Source of the DNA: an uncultured Ruminococcus sp.
GTDB lineage: Bacteria; Bacillota; Clostridia; Oscillospirales; Acutalibacteraceae
DNA: 64,000 nt
Assembly (NCBI GenBank): GCA_902776185.1
Contig: CACYPH010000001.1
Coordinates: 1-64,000 of the forward strand
Reading direction: 5' to 3'
The translations under genes and the position numbers were made by a program. The notes under the pieces were generated by a model. That model saw nothing but the letters and a program-made list of their open reading frames with translations, did not search any database and was not told where the DNA came from. Position 1 is the first letter of the stretch; every line of letters starts with the position of its first letter. Shown here piece by piece: positions 1 to 8,538 of this stretch.

Positions 1-69
1 AGCTTCAGCTCCTGCGATACCTCTTTAGAGGTGTGCTGGTAAAATGCCCTTTTAGGGCTGTTATAAAAC

Positions 70-86
70 CACCGGCTTTGCCGGTG
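70..86 (-). terminator. Rho-independent terminator after the threonine-synthase-like gene
   Basis: Perfect 7-bp stem CACCGGC/GCCGGTG with a 3-base loop. On the minus strand it is followed by GTTTTATAAC. It lies 24 bases past the stop codon at 110. Positions 1-69 hold two more small hairpins (CCTCT/AGAGG near 20-33, GCCCT/AGGGC near 46-58) and no gene. Confidence 0.7.
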
Positions 87-109
87 TGATATTTATTGTA
101 TTGCGTTGA

Positions 110-1333
110 TTATAGATTGAATTTACTTTCGAATTCCTCAAGGTTGTTGCCGCAGCTCACGGGTGCGCCGCAGTTCTTGATCGCGCTTTCGATGTCCTTG
201 AGCCCGTTGCCCGTGACGATGGATACGATCGTCGCATCACGGTCGAGCTTTCCCTCGCGGCTGAGCTTCAAAAGTCCCGCTGTCGCGGTCACGCCCGCCG
301 GTTCGCCGAAGACGCCCGCGTTCTTTGCCAAGTACCGCTGGGCTTCGCGGATCTCGTCGTCGCTGACGTTGACGCAGACGCCGTCGCTGTCGACGATCGC
401 TTTGATCGCCTTGTCCGCGTTGCGCGGTACGCCTACCGCGATACTGTCGGCGTAGGTATTCTCCTCCTGCGGCTGCCACGGCTCGCCCGATGTGACTGCC
501 GTGTTGATCGGACAACAGCCCTCTGCCTGAACGCTGATCAGCCGCGGGATCTTGTCGGTCAGCCCCACCATATACATATCGTATAAGCCCTTGTACACGC
601 CCGCGATGGTACAGCCGTCGCCGACCGATACCGCCACATAGTCGGGCGCTTTGAAATCGAGCTGCTCGAGGATCTCGTGCGCGACAGTTTTCTTGCCCTC
701 GCTGAGATAGGGGTTGATTGCGGCGTTGCGGTTATACCAGCCGTATTTGTCGATCACCTTTTTGGACAGCTCAAAGGTTTCTTCATAACTGCCGCGCACG
801 GCGGTCAGATTCGCGCCGAACATCATCAGCTGGGCGATCTTGCCCTTGGGCGCGCGGTCGGGAACGAAGATATATGTTTTCAGTCCCGCCTTCGCCGCGT
901 TGCCCGCGAGGGATGAGGCGGCGTTGCCTGTCGAGGAACAGGCGATGGCGTCGTAGCCCGCCTCGACCGCCTTGGTCACCGCCATCGCCGACGCTCGGTC
1001 TTTCAGCGACGCGGTCGGGTTGATGCCGTCATCCTTGATGTACAGCGCTTTGATGCCAAGCTCAGCGGCTAAGTTGTTCGCCTTGTAGATCGGCGATCCG
1101 CCGACGCGCAGTCCCTGCGGTACCGTATCTTCCTCGATCGGCAGCAGCGCGCGGTAGCGCCACATCGTCGGGTCGGGACAATTCGCAAGCGTATCCTTGC
1201 TTAGCTTCATTTTGATGTATTCGTAGTCATAGATAACGTCCAGTATCCCGCCGCATTCGCAGGTGGTGATATCGGGCGCTGCGGGGTATTCGCGCCCGCA
1301 TTTGACGCATTTGCAGTATTTTACGTTTCTCAT
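110..1333 (-). CDS. Threonine synthase-like PLP-dependent lyase
   Basis: 407-residue fold-type II PLP enzyme. The N-terminus carries a cysteine cluster (CKCVKCG at about 7-13, then CECGG near 25) typical of the archaeal/threonine-synthase-like branch. The PLP lysine lies in the SLKDRAS motif near residue 110, and a glycine-rich phosphate loop (VSVGDGCTIAG) follows near 237. By family it is threonine synthase or a related PLP lyase/thiolase. It overlaps the upstream PLP gene by 4 bases (ATGA), so the two are translationally coupled, and they sit in an operon with a YheO-like regulator, divergent from ygeY-ygeW-arcC. No other threonine gene is in the window. Inference: it may serve an amino-acid lyase step of the purine/diaminopropionate route rather than threonine synthesis. 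Confidence 0.8.
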   Translation of the reverse strand: MRNVKYCKCVKCGREYPAAPDITTCECGGILDVIYDYEYIKMKLSKDTLANCPDPTMWRYRALLPIEEDTVPQGLRVGGSPIYKANNLAAELGIKALYIKDDGINPTASLKDRASAMAVTKAVEAGYDAIACSSTGNAASSLAGNAAKAGLKTYIFVPDRAPKGKIAQLMMFGANLTAVRGSYEETFELSKKVIDKYGWYNRNAAINPYLSEGKKTVAHEILEQLDFKAPDYVAVSVGDGCTIAGVYKGLYDMYMVGLTDKIPRLISVQAEGCCPINTAVTSGEPWQPQEENTYADSIAVGVPRNADKAIKAIVDSDGVCVNVSDDEIREAQRYLAKNAGVFGEPAGVTATAGLLKLSREGKLDRDATIVSIVTGNGLKDIESAIKNCGAPVSCGNNLEEFESKFNL

Positions 1334-2799
1334 TTCAGGATCCCTACATCCGCGTTGAACTGATCGATCAGCTCGTCAAGCTGCTGCGCCTGCTTGTGAA
1401 CCGCGTCCCATGTGCCCTCGGTGTCATACCACAGGGCGTTGAGCTCCTCTGCGGTGCGGCCCTGCTGTTCGACCCATGTGTAGTATTTCAGGTTGTGGAT
1501 GCGCTTGCGGTCAGTGTAGCGCAGCTCGATCAGGCTGTCGGTTTTGAGACCCAGCATATGCAGGTTGTGGTCAAGCTCTGCCGCCTGTTCGCTGTAGTCG
1601 CCGTACATCTCGTTAAGCTCTGCGATGCGGCTCTGATACATCACGGCGCTGTCGGTCAGCACTGTGCCGAGTATGTCATGCTCAGTGAGCTCGTAGTACT
1701 TTGCCATCTTGATACAGCACAGGATGTTGGCGATGCCGCTGATGCCGAGCCAGCTTAAGGTGTCGACGAAATCCTTGTCCAGTCCGAGGGTGTTGACAAT
1801 GTAGTTTTTACCCGCCTCGGTATTGAACAGCCTGAGCAGTCGCTGACTGTCCTCGTCATCGATCGCGATCGCCATGTCGGTGTTCTTGACGTTGTGAATC
1901 CACGGAATGTGCTTGTCGCCGATGCCTTCGATGCGGTGACCGCCGAAGCCGTTGTCGAGGATGGTCGGACACTGGAGCGCTTCGCCGACGCCGAGCTTCA
2001 GGCTCGGGTACTGCTCCTTGAGGTAGTCGCCCGCGCTCATCGTTCCGGCAGAACCGGAGGTAAAGCATGCGCCCGCAAAACGGTCATTTTCACCCTTGAT
2101 GCTCTCAAAAACGTCTGCCATCGCGTAGCCGGTAACGTTGTAGTGCCACAGCGGATTGCCCATCTCCTCAAACTGGTTGAAGATCATGACCTCGGGACGC
2201 TGTCTTAATTCCCATGTCTTGTCGAAGATCTCTTTGACGTTGCTTTCACAGCCCGGGGTCGCGATGACCTCGCCTGCGATCTTTGAGAGCCATTCAAAGC
2301 GCTCGCGGCTCATCTCGGCGGGCAGGATCGCGATGCTGTCGCAGGACAGGAGCTTACTGTTGAACGCGCCGCCGCGGCAGTAGTTGCCGGTGGAGGGCCA
2401 TACCGCCTTGTGGTAGGTCGCGTCGAACTGACCCGTCACCAGTCGGGGCGCCAAGCATCCGAAGCTCGCGCCGACCTTGTGACAGCCGGTGGGGAACCAC
2501 TTACCGACCATCGCGAAGATCCGCGCCTTGACGCCCGTCAGCGCTGAGGGCAGCTCGATGTAATTCGGCACATCGCGGAAAAGTCCGCCCGCTTCCTTCG
2601 GCTCATTTTTCCATGTGATGCGGAACAGGTTGACGGGGTCGACGTCCCACAGCCCCGTTGCCTTGAGCTTCTCCTTGATACTGTCGGGGATCAGCTCGGG
2701 ATGCTGCATCTGCTTGATGGTCGGGATGACGATGTTGTTCTCCCGCGCCTTCTCGATATTGTGGCGATAGCCTTCCTTGTTGATGGTAAAATCAATCAT
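1330..2799 (-). CDS. PLP-dependent enzyme, cysteine synthase/lyase beta-subunit type
   Basis: 489-residue fold-type II PLP protein with an extended N-terminus. A probable PLP-lysine motif is CHKVGASFG near residue 108, followed by the serine/asparagine loop WPSTGNYCRGGAF near 134-146. The glycine-rich phosphate loop is TSGSAGTMSAGDY near 247. Such proteins are usually annotated as PLP-dependent beta subunit and co-occur with ygeY/ygeW in clostridia. Substrate is not known from sequence. It overlaps the regulator upstream by 8 bases and the downstream PLP gene by 4, so all three form one operon. Inference: with its neighbour it could replace the YgeX diaminopropionate ammonia-lyase, which is absent here. 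Confidence 0.75.
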   Translation of the reverse strand: MIDFTINKEGYRHNIEKARENNIVIPTIKQMQHPELIPDSIKEKLKATGLWDVDPVNLFRITWKNEPKEAGGLFRDVPNYIELPSALTGVKARIFAMVGKWFPTGCHKVGASFGCLAPRLVTGQFDATYHKAVWPSTGNYCRGGAFNSKLLSCDSIAILPAEMSRERFEWLSKIAGEVIATPGCESNVKEIFDKTWELRQRPEVMIFNQFEEMGNPLWHYNVTGYAMADVFESIKGENDRFAGACFTSGSAGTMSAGDYLKEQYPSLKLGVGEALQCPTILDNGFGGHRIEGIGDKHIPWIHNVKNTDMAIAIDDEDSQRLLRLFNTEAGKNYIVNTLGLDKDFVDTLSWLGISGIANILCCIKMAKYYELTEHDILGTVLTDSAVMYQSRIAELNEMYGDYSEQAAELDHNLHMLGLKTDSLIELRYTDRKRIHNLKYYTWVEQQGRTAEELNALWYDTEGTWDAVHKQAQQLDELIDQFNADVGILK

Positions 2800-3442
2800 T
2801 GTTTTTTTCCTCCTGCTTTAGGTCTATGTAGGAATAAAGTGTGAATTTGGATATCCCGAAGTACTTGGCAATCTTGTCGCCGGATTTGGTGATCAGCAGC
2901 GCGCCCTTAGAGTTGAGATAGCGGATCGCGCGCATCTTGTCGTCCTTGTTCATCAGCCCGACGGGTTTGCCGATCAGCTCGGTGGATTTCCACAGAAGCT
3001 CGTCCAGCAGCTCGCCGACATGCGGGGTGATCTTCTCGACCTCGCCGCCCTCGATGGGATTGACCATCTCCGACAGCGCCGTTGAAGCGACCGACAGCGC
3101 GGTGATGTCGTGGTTGATGGAGAAGATCGCGATCACCTTTCCGCCCTCGTCACGGATATAGGTGGTCGAGGACTTGAGGATCTTGCCGTCGGAGGTTTTG
3201 GTAAAGTAGCCGATGCGATCCTCCGCTTCTTTCTCGCGGCTGAGCTGTTCGAGCACCACGCCCGATGCGCCGTCGCCGACTTTTCGGCCGGTCACCTCGC
3301 CGTTTTCGATATAGATGATGGAGTGCTCCGCGGCGTTGTCGTCGGTCAGGTCATGCACCGCCACCTCACAGCTTTTGCCGTAGTGCGCGGCGATGGTATG
3401 CGCCAGCGAGAACAGGGTATTTTTCAACTGAGCATTGAGCAA
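2792..3442 (-). CDS. YheO/DauR-family PAS-HTH transcriptional regulator
   Basis: 216 residues from a TTG start at 3442. The N-terminal two thirds match the YheO-like PAS domain (the AVHDL and GKVIAIFSINHDIT segments are characteristic), and the C-terminal ~60 residues form the short YheO-type helix-turn-helix (SGDKIAKYFGISKFTLYSYI). The TTG is chosen because AAAGAGGTGA sits a few bases before it, and because the open frame's first ATG (3515-3517) lies beside the -35 box of the operon's own promoter. The product likely senses a small ligand and controls the divergent PLP and ygeY operons. It overlaps the next gene by 8 bases. Confidence 0.82.
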   Translation of the reverse strand: MLNAQLKNTLFSLAHTIAAHYGKSCEVAVHDLTDDNAAEHSIIYIENGEVTGRKVGDGASGVVLEQLSREKEAEDRIGYFTKTSDGKILKSSTTYIRDEGGKVIAIFSINHDITALSVASTALSEMVNPIEGGEVEKITPHVGELLDELLWKSTELIGKPVGLMNKDDKMRAIRYLNSKGALLITKSGDKIAKYFGISKFTLYSYIDLKQEEKNND

Positions 3443-3484
3443 AAAAATCACCTCTTTTTTTGATGGGGACTTGCTTACAACTCC

Positions 3485-3513
3485 ATTGTAATACATCGAT
3501 TTGAGATAATCAA
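3485..3513 (-). promoter_or_regulatory. Sigma-A promoter for regulator-PLP operon
   Basis: On the minus strand, -35 TTGATT (3508-3513), a 17-bp spacer, and -10 TACAAT (3485-3490). Predicted start of transcription is near 3478, giving a leader of about 36 bases before the TTG start codon. Confidence 0.6.
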
Positions 3514-3563
3514 TCATTTTTTATGAAAACCAAAAATTTTTTCAGAAAAATCGCAAAATCAAA

Positions 3564-3591
3564 TTGACACGCCTGTTTAATATAGTATAAT
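3564..3591 (+). promoter_or_regulatory. Consensus promoter for ygeY-ygeW-carbamate kinase
   Basis: -35 TTGACA (3564-3569), 16-bp spacer, -10 TATAAT (3586-3591); both hexamers match consensus. It is back-to-back with the minus-strand promoter, about 50 bp apart, so one regulator bound between them could control both operons. Confidence 0.8.
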
Positions 3592-3628
3592 GAAAGAGTA
3601 AAACCGATACGCAAACAGGGGGTAAACC

Positions 3629-4834
3629 ATGGACTATTCTTTGATCAAAAAAGCAGCCGAAAATTATGAGAAGGACATGACCGCATTCCTGCGCGAGCTG
3701 GTCGCCATCCCGAGCGAATCTGCCGAGGAGGAGGGCGTTGCAAAGCGCATCGTACAGGAAATGCAGAAATTAGGCTTTGACGAAGCCTTCACCGATCCGC
3801 AGGGCAACGTTCACGGCGTGATGGGCAAGGGTGAGAAGATCATCGCCTTTGACGGCCATATTGACACCGTGGGACTGGGCGAGATGAGTAACTGGACCTT
3901 TGATCCCTACGAGGGCTACGAGACCGATACCGAGATCGGCGGTCGCGGTACATCCGATCAGACCGGCGGCGTAGTATCCGCTGTCTACGGAGCGAAGATC
4001 ATGAAAGACCTCGGGCTCATTCCCGACGGCTACAAGGTGCTGGTCACCGGTACCGTTCAGGAGGAGGACTGCGACGGTCTTTGCTGGCAGTACATCCACA
4101 ACGAGATGAACATCACCCCCGAATTCGTCGTCATCACCGAGCCGACCGATAAGGGCATCTACCGCGGTCAGCGCGGACGCATGGAGATCCGCGTCGAGGT
4201 CAAGGGCGTTTCCTGCCACGGCTCCGCTCCCGAGCGCGGCGACAATGCGATCTACAAGATGGCTGAGATCGTGCTCGACGTCAAAGAACTCAACGATCGC
4301 CTGCACTACGATCCCTTCCTCGGCAAGGGCACCGTTACCGTCACCCAGCAGTTCTATACCTCCCCCTCGCGCTGTGCGGTAGCGGATTTTGCGGCGATCT
4401 CGCTTGACCGCCGCCTGACCGACGGTGAAACATGGCAGAGCGCTTTAGAAGAAGTCCGCAATCTCCCCGCCGTTAAGAAATACGGCGCAGAGGTCAGCAT
4501 GTATACCTACGAGCGTCCGTCGTGGACGGGCTTGGTCTATCCGACCGAGTGCTACTTCCCGACATGGGTCATCCCCGAGGATCACCCCGCGACTAAGGCG
4601 ATGGTCGCCGCTCATAAGGGGATGTACGGCGAGCCGCGCGTCGACAAATGGACCTTCTCGACCAACGGCGTATCCATCATGGGACGCTACGGTATTCCGT
4701 GCATCGGCTTCGGACCGGGCGCAGAGGCGCAGGCGCACGCTCCCAACGAAAAGACATGGAAAGAGGATCTGATACGCTGTGCGGCAGTCTACGCCGCCGT
4801 ACCGATGAACTACGCCAAAGGCTCCCTTGTGTAA
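3629..4834 (+). CDS. ygeY: YgeY-family M20 metallohydrolase
   Basis: 401-residue M20/ArgE-DapE type zinc hydrolase. Metal and catalytic motifs are visible: FDGHIDTVG near 78, [11 protein letters not shown] near 109 and QEEDCDG near 145. The whole-length match is to the YgeY 'selenium metabolism-linked' hydrolases, which belong to the ygeW-ygeY-ygeX purine-degradation cluster of gut bacteria. It begins an operon with ygeW and carbamate kinase. Ribosome site GGGGG lies 7 bases before the ATG. The last codons and stop fall inside a dispersed repeat (see 4817), so the final six or so residues are repeat-encoded. No selenium genes are in the window. Confidence 0.9.
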   Translation: MDYSLIKKAAENYEKDMTAFLRELVAIPSESAEEEGVAKRIVQEMQKLGFDEAFTDPQGNVHGVMGKGEKIIAFDGHIDTVGLGEMSNWTFDPYEGYETDTEIGGRGTSDQTGGVVSAVYGAKIMKDLGLIPDGYKVLVTGTVQEEDCDGLCWQYIHNEMNITPEFVVITEPTDKGIYRGQRGRMEIRVEVKGVSCHGSAPERGDNAIYKMAEIVLDVKELNDRLHYDPFLGKGTVTVTQQFYTSPSRCAVADFAAISLDRRLTDGETWQSALEEVRNLPAVKKYGAEVSMYTYERPSWTGLVYPTECYFPTWVIPEDHPATKAMVAAHKGMYGEPRVDKWTFSTNGVSIMGRYGIPCIGFGPGAEAQAHAPNEKTWKEDLIRCAAVYAAVPMNYAKGSLV

Positions 4835-4866
4835 AGGGAGCTGTCAGCGAAGCTGACTGAGGAATT
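4817..4866 (+). repeat. Double-hairpin repeat, copy 1, overlapping the ygeY stop
   Basis: Two consecutive hairpins: GCTCCCTT/AAGGGAGC (8 bp), then GTCAGC/GCTGAC with a GAA loop, ending GACTGAGGAATTG. A second copy lies at 31336-31384 in inverse orientation. The repeat begins within the last ygeY codons and supplies its stop. It occupies half of the ygeY-ygeW gap (4835-4933) and may act as a partial terminator or mRNA 3' stabiliser. Confidence 0.8.
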
Positions 4867-4933
4867 GCAGTATTGTTTGAGCGTCAGCGAGAAACAAGCA
4901 AGTTGATGATTATGTAACGTTTGAAAGGATATA

Positions 4934-6130
4934 ATGATGAGCAAGACAAAAGAATATGCCGAGAAGCTGAGATCGCTCGGCATTGACAATATGTACGAAA
5001 ATAACTTTTTCCTGACATGGGACAAGACCGACGACGAGATCGCCGCTGTCTTTGCCGTGGCGGATGCTTTGCGCGATCTTCGCGAGCGCAATATCTCCAC
5101 CAAGATCTTCGACTCGGGTCTGGGAATCTCCAACTTCCGCGATAACTCCACCCGCACCCGCTTCTCCTTTGCCTCCGCCTGCAATCTGCTGGGGCTGGAG
5201 GTGCAGGATCTGGACGAGGGCAAAAGCCAGATCGCTCACGGCGAGACCGTCCGCGAGACAGCCAACATGATCTCGTTCATGGCGGACGTCATCGGCATCC
5301 GCGACGATATGTACATCGGCAAGGGTCATACCTATCAGCAGGAGGTCGCCGACGCAGTCAATGAGGGCTATGAGGACGGCGTGCTGGAGCAGAAGCCGAC
5401 GCTGGTCAACCTCCAGTGCGATATCGACCATCCGACCCAGTGCATGGCGGATATGTTGCACATCATTCACGAATTCGGCGGCGTCGAGAACCTCAAGGGC
5501 AAAAAGGTCGCCATGACATGGGCGTATTCGCCGAGCTACGGCAAGCCCCTGAGCGTACCGCAGGGCGTGATCGGACTGTTCACCCGCTTCGGCATGGACG
5601 TTGTTCTCGCTCATCCCGAGGGCTACGACGTCATGCCTGAGGTCGAGGACGTTGCAAAAGCCAACGCCGCAAAAACCGGCGGCAGCTTTACAAAAACCAA
5701 CGACATGAAAGAAGCGTTCAAGGATGCGGACGTTGTCTATCCCAAGAGCTGGGCGTCCTTCCACGCGATGGAAAAGCGCACTGAGCTGTACGGCAACGGT
5801 GATTTTGCCGGTATCGACGCGCTCGAGCAGGAACTGCTCAAAGAAAACGCCACCCATAAGGATTGGGAATGCACCGAGGAAATGATGTCGCTGACCAAGG
5901 ACGGCAAGGCGCTGTATCTGCACTGTCTGCCTGCCGATATCACCGACGTCAGCTGCAAAGAGGGTGAGGTCGCTGCATCTGTATTTGACCGCTACCGCGT
6001 CCCGCTGTATAAGCAGGCGTCGTTCAAGCCCTACATCATCGCCGCGATGATCTTCCTTGCAAAGGTCAAGGATCCCGCAAAGGCTTTGGAAGAATTAGAA
6101 GCTCGCGGGATGGAGCGCAAGAAGTTTTAA
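4934..6130 (+). CDS. ygeW: Knotted carbamoyltransferase YgeW
   Basis: 398 residues of the aspartate/ornithine carbamoyltransferase superfamily. The carbamoyl-phosphate motif STRTRFSF is near residue 75, HPTQ near 174 and the HCLPAD signature near 332. The internal YSPSYGKPLSVPQG segment and overall length fit YgeW rather than OTC. In the gut purine cluster YgeW is thought to release carbamoyl phosphate from a ureido or oxamate-type intermediate. Carbamate kinase follows 6 bases later, so ATP recovery is the likely purpose. Two tandem ATGs (4934 and 4937) both fit the AAAGG site. Confidence 0.9.
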   Translation: MMSKTKEYAEKLRSLGIDNMYENNFFLTWDKTDDEIAAVFAVADALRDLRERNISTKIFDSGLGISNFRDNSTRTRFSFASACNLLGLEVQDLDEGKSQIAHGETVRETANMISFMADVIGIRDDMYIGKGHTYQQEVADAVNEGYEDGVLEQKPTLVNLQCDIDHPTQCMADMLHIIHEFGGVENLKGKKVAMTWAYSPSYGKPLSVPQGVIGLFTRFGMDVVLAHPEGYDVMPEVEDVAKANAAKTGGSFTKTNDMKEAFKDADVVYPKSWASFHAMEKRTELYGNGDFAGIDALEQELLKENATHKDWECTEEMMSLTKDGKALYLHCLPADITDVSCKEGEVAASVFDRYRVPLYKQASFKPYIIAAMIFLAKVKDPAKALEELEARGMERKKF

Positions 6131-6136
6131 ACGATC

Positions 6137-7072
6137 ATGAAAAGGCAAAAAATCGTCGTCGCCCTCGGCGGGAACGCTCTGGGCAAGACCTTAACGGAAC
6201 AATATGAGGCGGTCAAGGTCACCGCAAAGGCGATCGCCGATCTGATCGAAGCGGACTGCGACGTCATCATCACTCACGGCAACGGCCCGCAGGTCGGCAA
6301 GATCGACTCCGCGATGAACGCCCTGCTGCTCGAAGACCCCACCGAGGAAAAGACCACCCTGTCGATGTGCGTCGCGATGAGTCAGGCGTATATTGGCTAT
6401 GATATCCAGAACGCTCTGCGCAAGGAACTGACCCGCCGCGGATTGTACAAACCTGTCGTCACCATCATCACACAGGTCGAGGTGAGCAACGACGACCCCG
6501 CGATGAAACATCCGTCGAAGCCGATCGGAAAATTCATGACGCAGGAGCAGGCGGAGCGCCTCAAAGAACAGTACGGCTATGCGATCGCCGAGGACGCCGG
6601 CAGAGGTTGGCGGCGCGTGGTCGCATCTCCTCAGCCGCAGTATATCATCGAGCTGGACGCGATCCGCGCCTCGTCAGAGGAGGGCTCGGTCGTCATCTGC
6701 TGCGGAGGCGGGGGCATCCCCGTGCGGCGCAAGGGAGAATTCCTCAAGGGCTGTGCCGCTGTCATCGACAAGGACTACTGCTCCGCTCTGTTGGCAGAGA
6801 ATCTGAACGCCGACGTACTGCTGATCCTGACCGCTGTCGAAAAGGTCAAGGTGAATTTCAATACGCCCGATGAGCGCGATATCGACCGCATGACCGTCAC
6901 TGAGGCGGAGCAATATATCGCCGAGGGACAGTTTGCCGCGGGCAGTATGCTCCCGAAGGTCGGCGCCGCTGTACAGTTTGTCAAGGGCAAACCCGGCAGA
7001 AAGGCGATCATTACCGATCTGAACAAAGCGATCGACGCCGTGAACGGCAAAACCGGCACGGTCATATACTAA
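6137..7072 (+). CDS. arcC: Carbamate kinase (ArcC/YqeA type)
   Basis: 311 residues, normal for the family. It transfers phosphate from carbamoyl phosphate to ADP, giving ATP, CO2 and ammonia. Visible motifs: VVALGGNALG at the N-terminus, THGNGPQVG near 46 and VICCGGGGIPV near 192. It lies 6 bases after ygeW and ends the operon before a terminator. No arginine deiminase or OTC gene is present, so it most likely serves the YgeW reaction, like YqeA in E. coli. Confidence 0.93.
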   Translation: MKRQKIVVALGGNALGKTLTEQYEAVKVTAKAIADLIEADCDVIITHGNGPQVGKIDSAMNALLLEDPTEEKTTLSMCVAMSQAYIGYDIQNALRKELTRRGLYKPVVTIITQVEVSNDDPAMKHPSKPIGKFMTQEQAERLKEQYGYAIAEDAGRGWRRVVASPQPQYIIELDAIRASSEEGSVVICCGGGGIPVRRKGEFLKGCAAVIDKDYCSALLAENLNADVLLILTAVEKVKVNFNTPDERDIDRMTVTEAEQYIAEGQFAAGSMLPKVGAAVQFVKGKPGRKAIITDLNKAIDAVNGKTGTVIY

Positions 7073-7085
7073 TATAATAAGAAAC

Positions 7086-7112
7086 GCACCCCTGAGTTGA
7101 GCTCGGGGGTGC
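7086..7112. terminator. Hairpin between convergent genes
   Basis: GCACCCCTGAG/CTCGGGGGTGC stem with a short loop, between arcC (ends 7072, +) and the anti-sigma gene (ends 7129, -). T-tracts are weak on both sides, so it may serve both directions inefficiently. Confidence 0.6.
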
Positions 7113-7128
7113 ATTGTCATATAGGGGT

Positions 7129-7941
7129 TTATACCAGCTTTGCGCTGATGGTAGCGATACCGGTCTCCTGCTCGACGCTGTCACAGGTAAAGACAAGCGT
7201 TTTTTCAACGGTCTTGCCGTCGGTATAGGTGATATTGACCTTGACGCTCATGCGGTCGAGCATGGCGGAGTAGATCGCTTTTGCACAATCGGCAATGTTG
7301 AATTTGCTGTCGTCGTAACCCTCCTGCAGAGCCGGCTGATCGAGCATTGTGTTCAAATGATCGTACCAGTCGCGGACAGCCTGCCGCACATTTGAGGGGA
7401 GGGTGGTATCGGCAGAATTCGCGCGCAGCCACAGACAGGTAAAATTCTTTTCATCCATTTCTTCGGTGATGATGTCGGATTGGTAAAGCGTCTCAGAGTA
7501 GTCATATTCGTTTTCTGCATTTGTACCGAAGTTACCGTTCTTGACGGTATAGAGTATATGGTCGATGTTTTCGCCCTCGACCTTAACGTTGAACTCGAAG
7601 AATTCGGTCATGGCGACCTCGCCGGTTTTTTGATCGATATCCCAGTTGCCGCTGATGGTATCGAGCGATCCGATGGGGGTCGGCTTTTGATCGGTGACCT
7701 CTGCTGCGTTGACGGTAAGGGTGAACGGATTACTTTTCGGGCTGAGCGCGGGGATGGCGAAAACGGCTGTGAGTATCAATGCGACCGCCAGTGATGCGGC
7801 GATCACAGATTTTTTCAATGTTGACATATGGATAATCTTCTCCTTCTTTTCATAGCTGTGTACGGTGTCGAGCATCTTCTGCACCGATTCTTTCGGCGCT
7901 TTGATGCTGTCGACCGTGCGGGTGTAGCGGTTCTCATTCAT
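7129..7941 (-). CDS. Probable membrane anti-sigma factor
   Basis: 270 residues: a basic cytoplasmic N-terminus of about 45 residues, one transmembrane helix (about 44-65) and an extracytoplasmic domain of about 200 residues. It overlaps the ECF sigma gene by 8 bases, and its ribosome site GGAGG lies inside the sigma gene. That arrangement is typical of sigma/anti-sigma pairs. No HxxxCxxC zinc finger is visible, so it is not a classic ZAS protein; it looks more like the clostridial DUF4179-type partners. The signal it senses is unknown. Confidence 0.65.
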   Translation of the reverse strand: MNENRYTRTVDSIKAPKESVQKMLDTVHSYEKKEKIIHMSTLKKSVIAASLAVALILTAVFAIPALSPKSNPFTLTVNAAEVTDQKPTPIGSLDTISGNWDIDQKTGEVAMTEFFEFNVKVEGENIDHILYTVKNGNFGTNAENEYDYSETLYQSDIITEEMDEKNFTCLWLRANSADTTLPSNVRQAVRDWYDHLNTMLDQPALQEGYDDSKFNIADCAKAIYSAMLDRMSVKVNITYTDGKTVEKTLVFTCDSVEQETGIATISAKLV

Positions 7942-8449
7942 TGTGAGTGCCTCCTTCTGTCAGAATATTCCGCAGCCGCTTGCGGGCGCGCCGGAGAGAT
8001 GAACTGACGGTGTTTTGGTTCATGCCGAGGATCGCGGCGATCTCTTTGATGGTGTACTTTTCGTAGTAGTAGAGATAGATGATGTTGCGCTCCTTTTTCG
8101 GCAGCGACAGCACCTCGTCCATCACGCCCTGCTCCTCGGGCGCCGCCAGGTGGAGGTAGTCGTCGATACTCTCGCGCCTCGTCTGCCAGAACTGCCGCCG
8201 AAAGCTGTTGCATTTGTTGATGGTCACGCGGATCAGCCAGTGCTTGATGAAGATGTCGCCGCGATCGGCGGGACATTTGGTGATCAGTGCAAGACAGACC
8301 TCCTGCATGATATCCTCAGCATCCGTCGGGTTTTTCAGGTTATGCACCGCGATGCGGTAGATCATGTCGGAATATTTATGGATAATGTGTTCTGCTTTTT
8401 CGGTACCGATAGTAATGATGTCGTACCTCCTTTCACTTTTAATACGCAT
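7934..8449 (-). CDS. ECF RNA polymerase sigma factor
   Basis: 171 residues from the ATG at 8449. Region 2 (HKYSDMIYRIAVHNLKN, then DAEDIMQEV) and region 4 (LPKKERNIIYLYYYEKYTIKEIA, then a helix-turn-helix) are complete. The start is doubtful. The ATG at 8449 has no ribosome site, whereas a perfect AGGAGG at 8426-8431 precedes ATC (8419) and ATT (8416) codons where homologous proteins would begin. The next gene is its likely anti-sigma factor. Confidence 0.85.
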   Translation of the reverse strand: MRIKSERRYDIITIGTEKAEHIIHKYSDMIYRIAVHNLKNPTDAEDIMQEVCLALITKCPADRGDIFIKHWLIRVTINKCNSFRRQFWQTRRESIDDYLHLAAPEEQGVMDEVLSLPKKERNIIYLYYYEKYTIKEIAAILGMNQNTVSSSLRRARKRLRNILTEGGTHNE

Positions 8450-8495
8450 AAGAGGGGCTGATTTCGTGCAGGAATGAAAAAAATAATACAAGGAA

Positions 8496-8524
8496 ACACC
8501 GCTCTGCATCATGCAGAACGGTGT
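8496..8524 (-). terminator. Terminator after guanine deaminase (hairpin family copy A)
   Basis: Stem ACACCGTTCTGCAT/ATGCAGAGCGGTGT read on the minus strand, followed by a T-rich stretch to about 8470. Near-identical stems occur at 17949-17979 and 19619-19648. Confidence 0.8.
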
Positions 8525-8538
8525 GGAAATCGATGTGA

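Noticed and set aside
110..1333. Certain assignment as threonine synthase of threonine biosynthesis
   Set aside because: Family membership is clear, but operon context with ygeY/ygeW and absence of hom/thrB nearby leave the substrate open.
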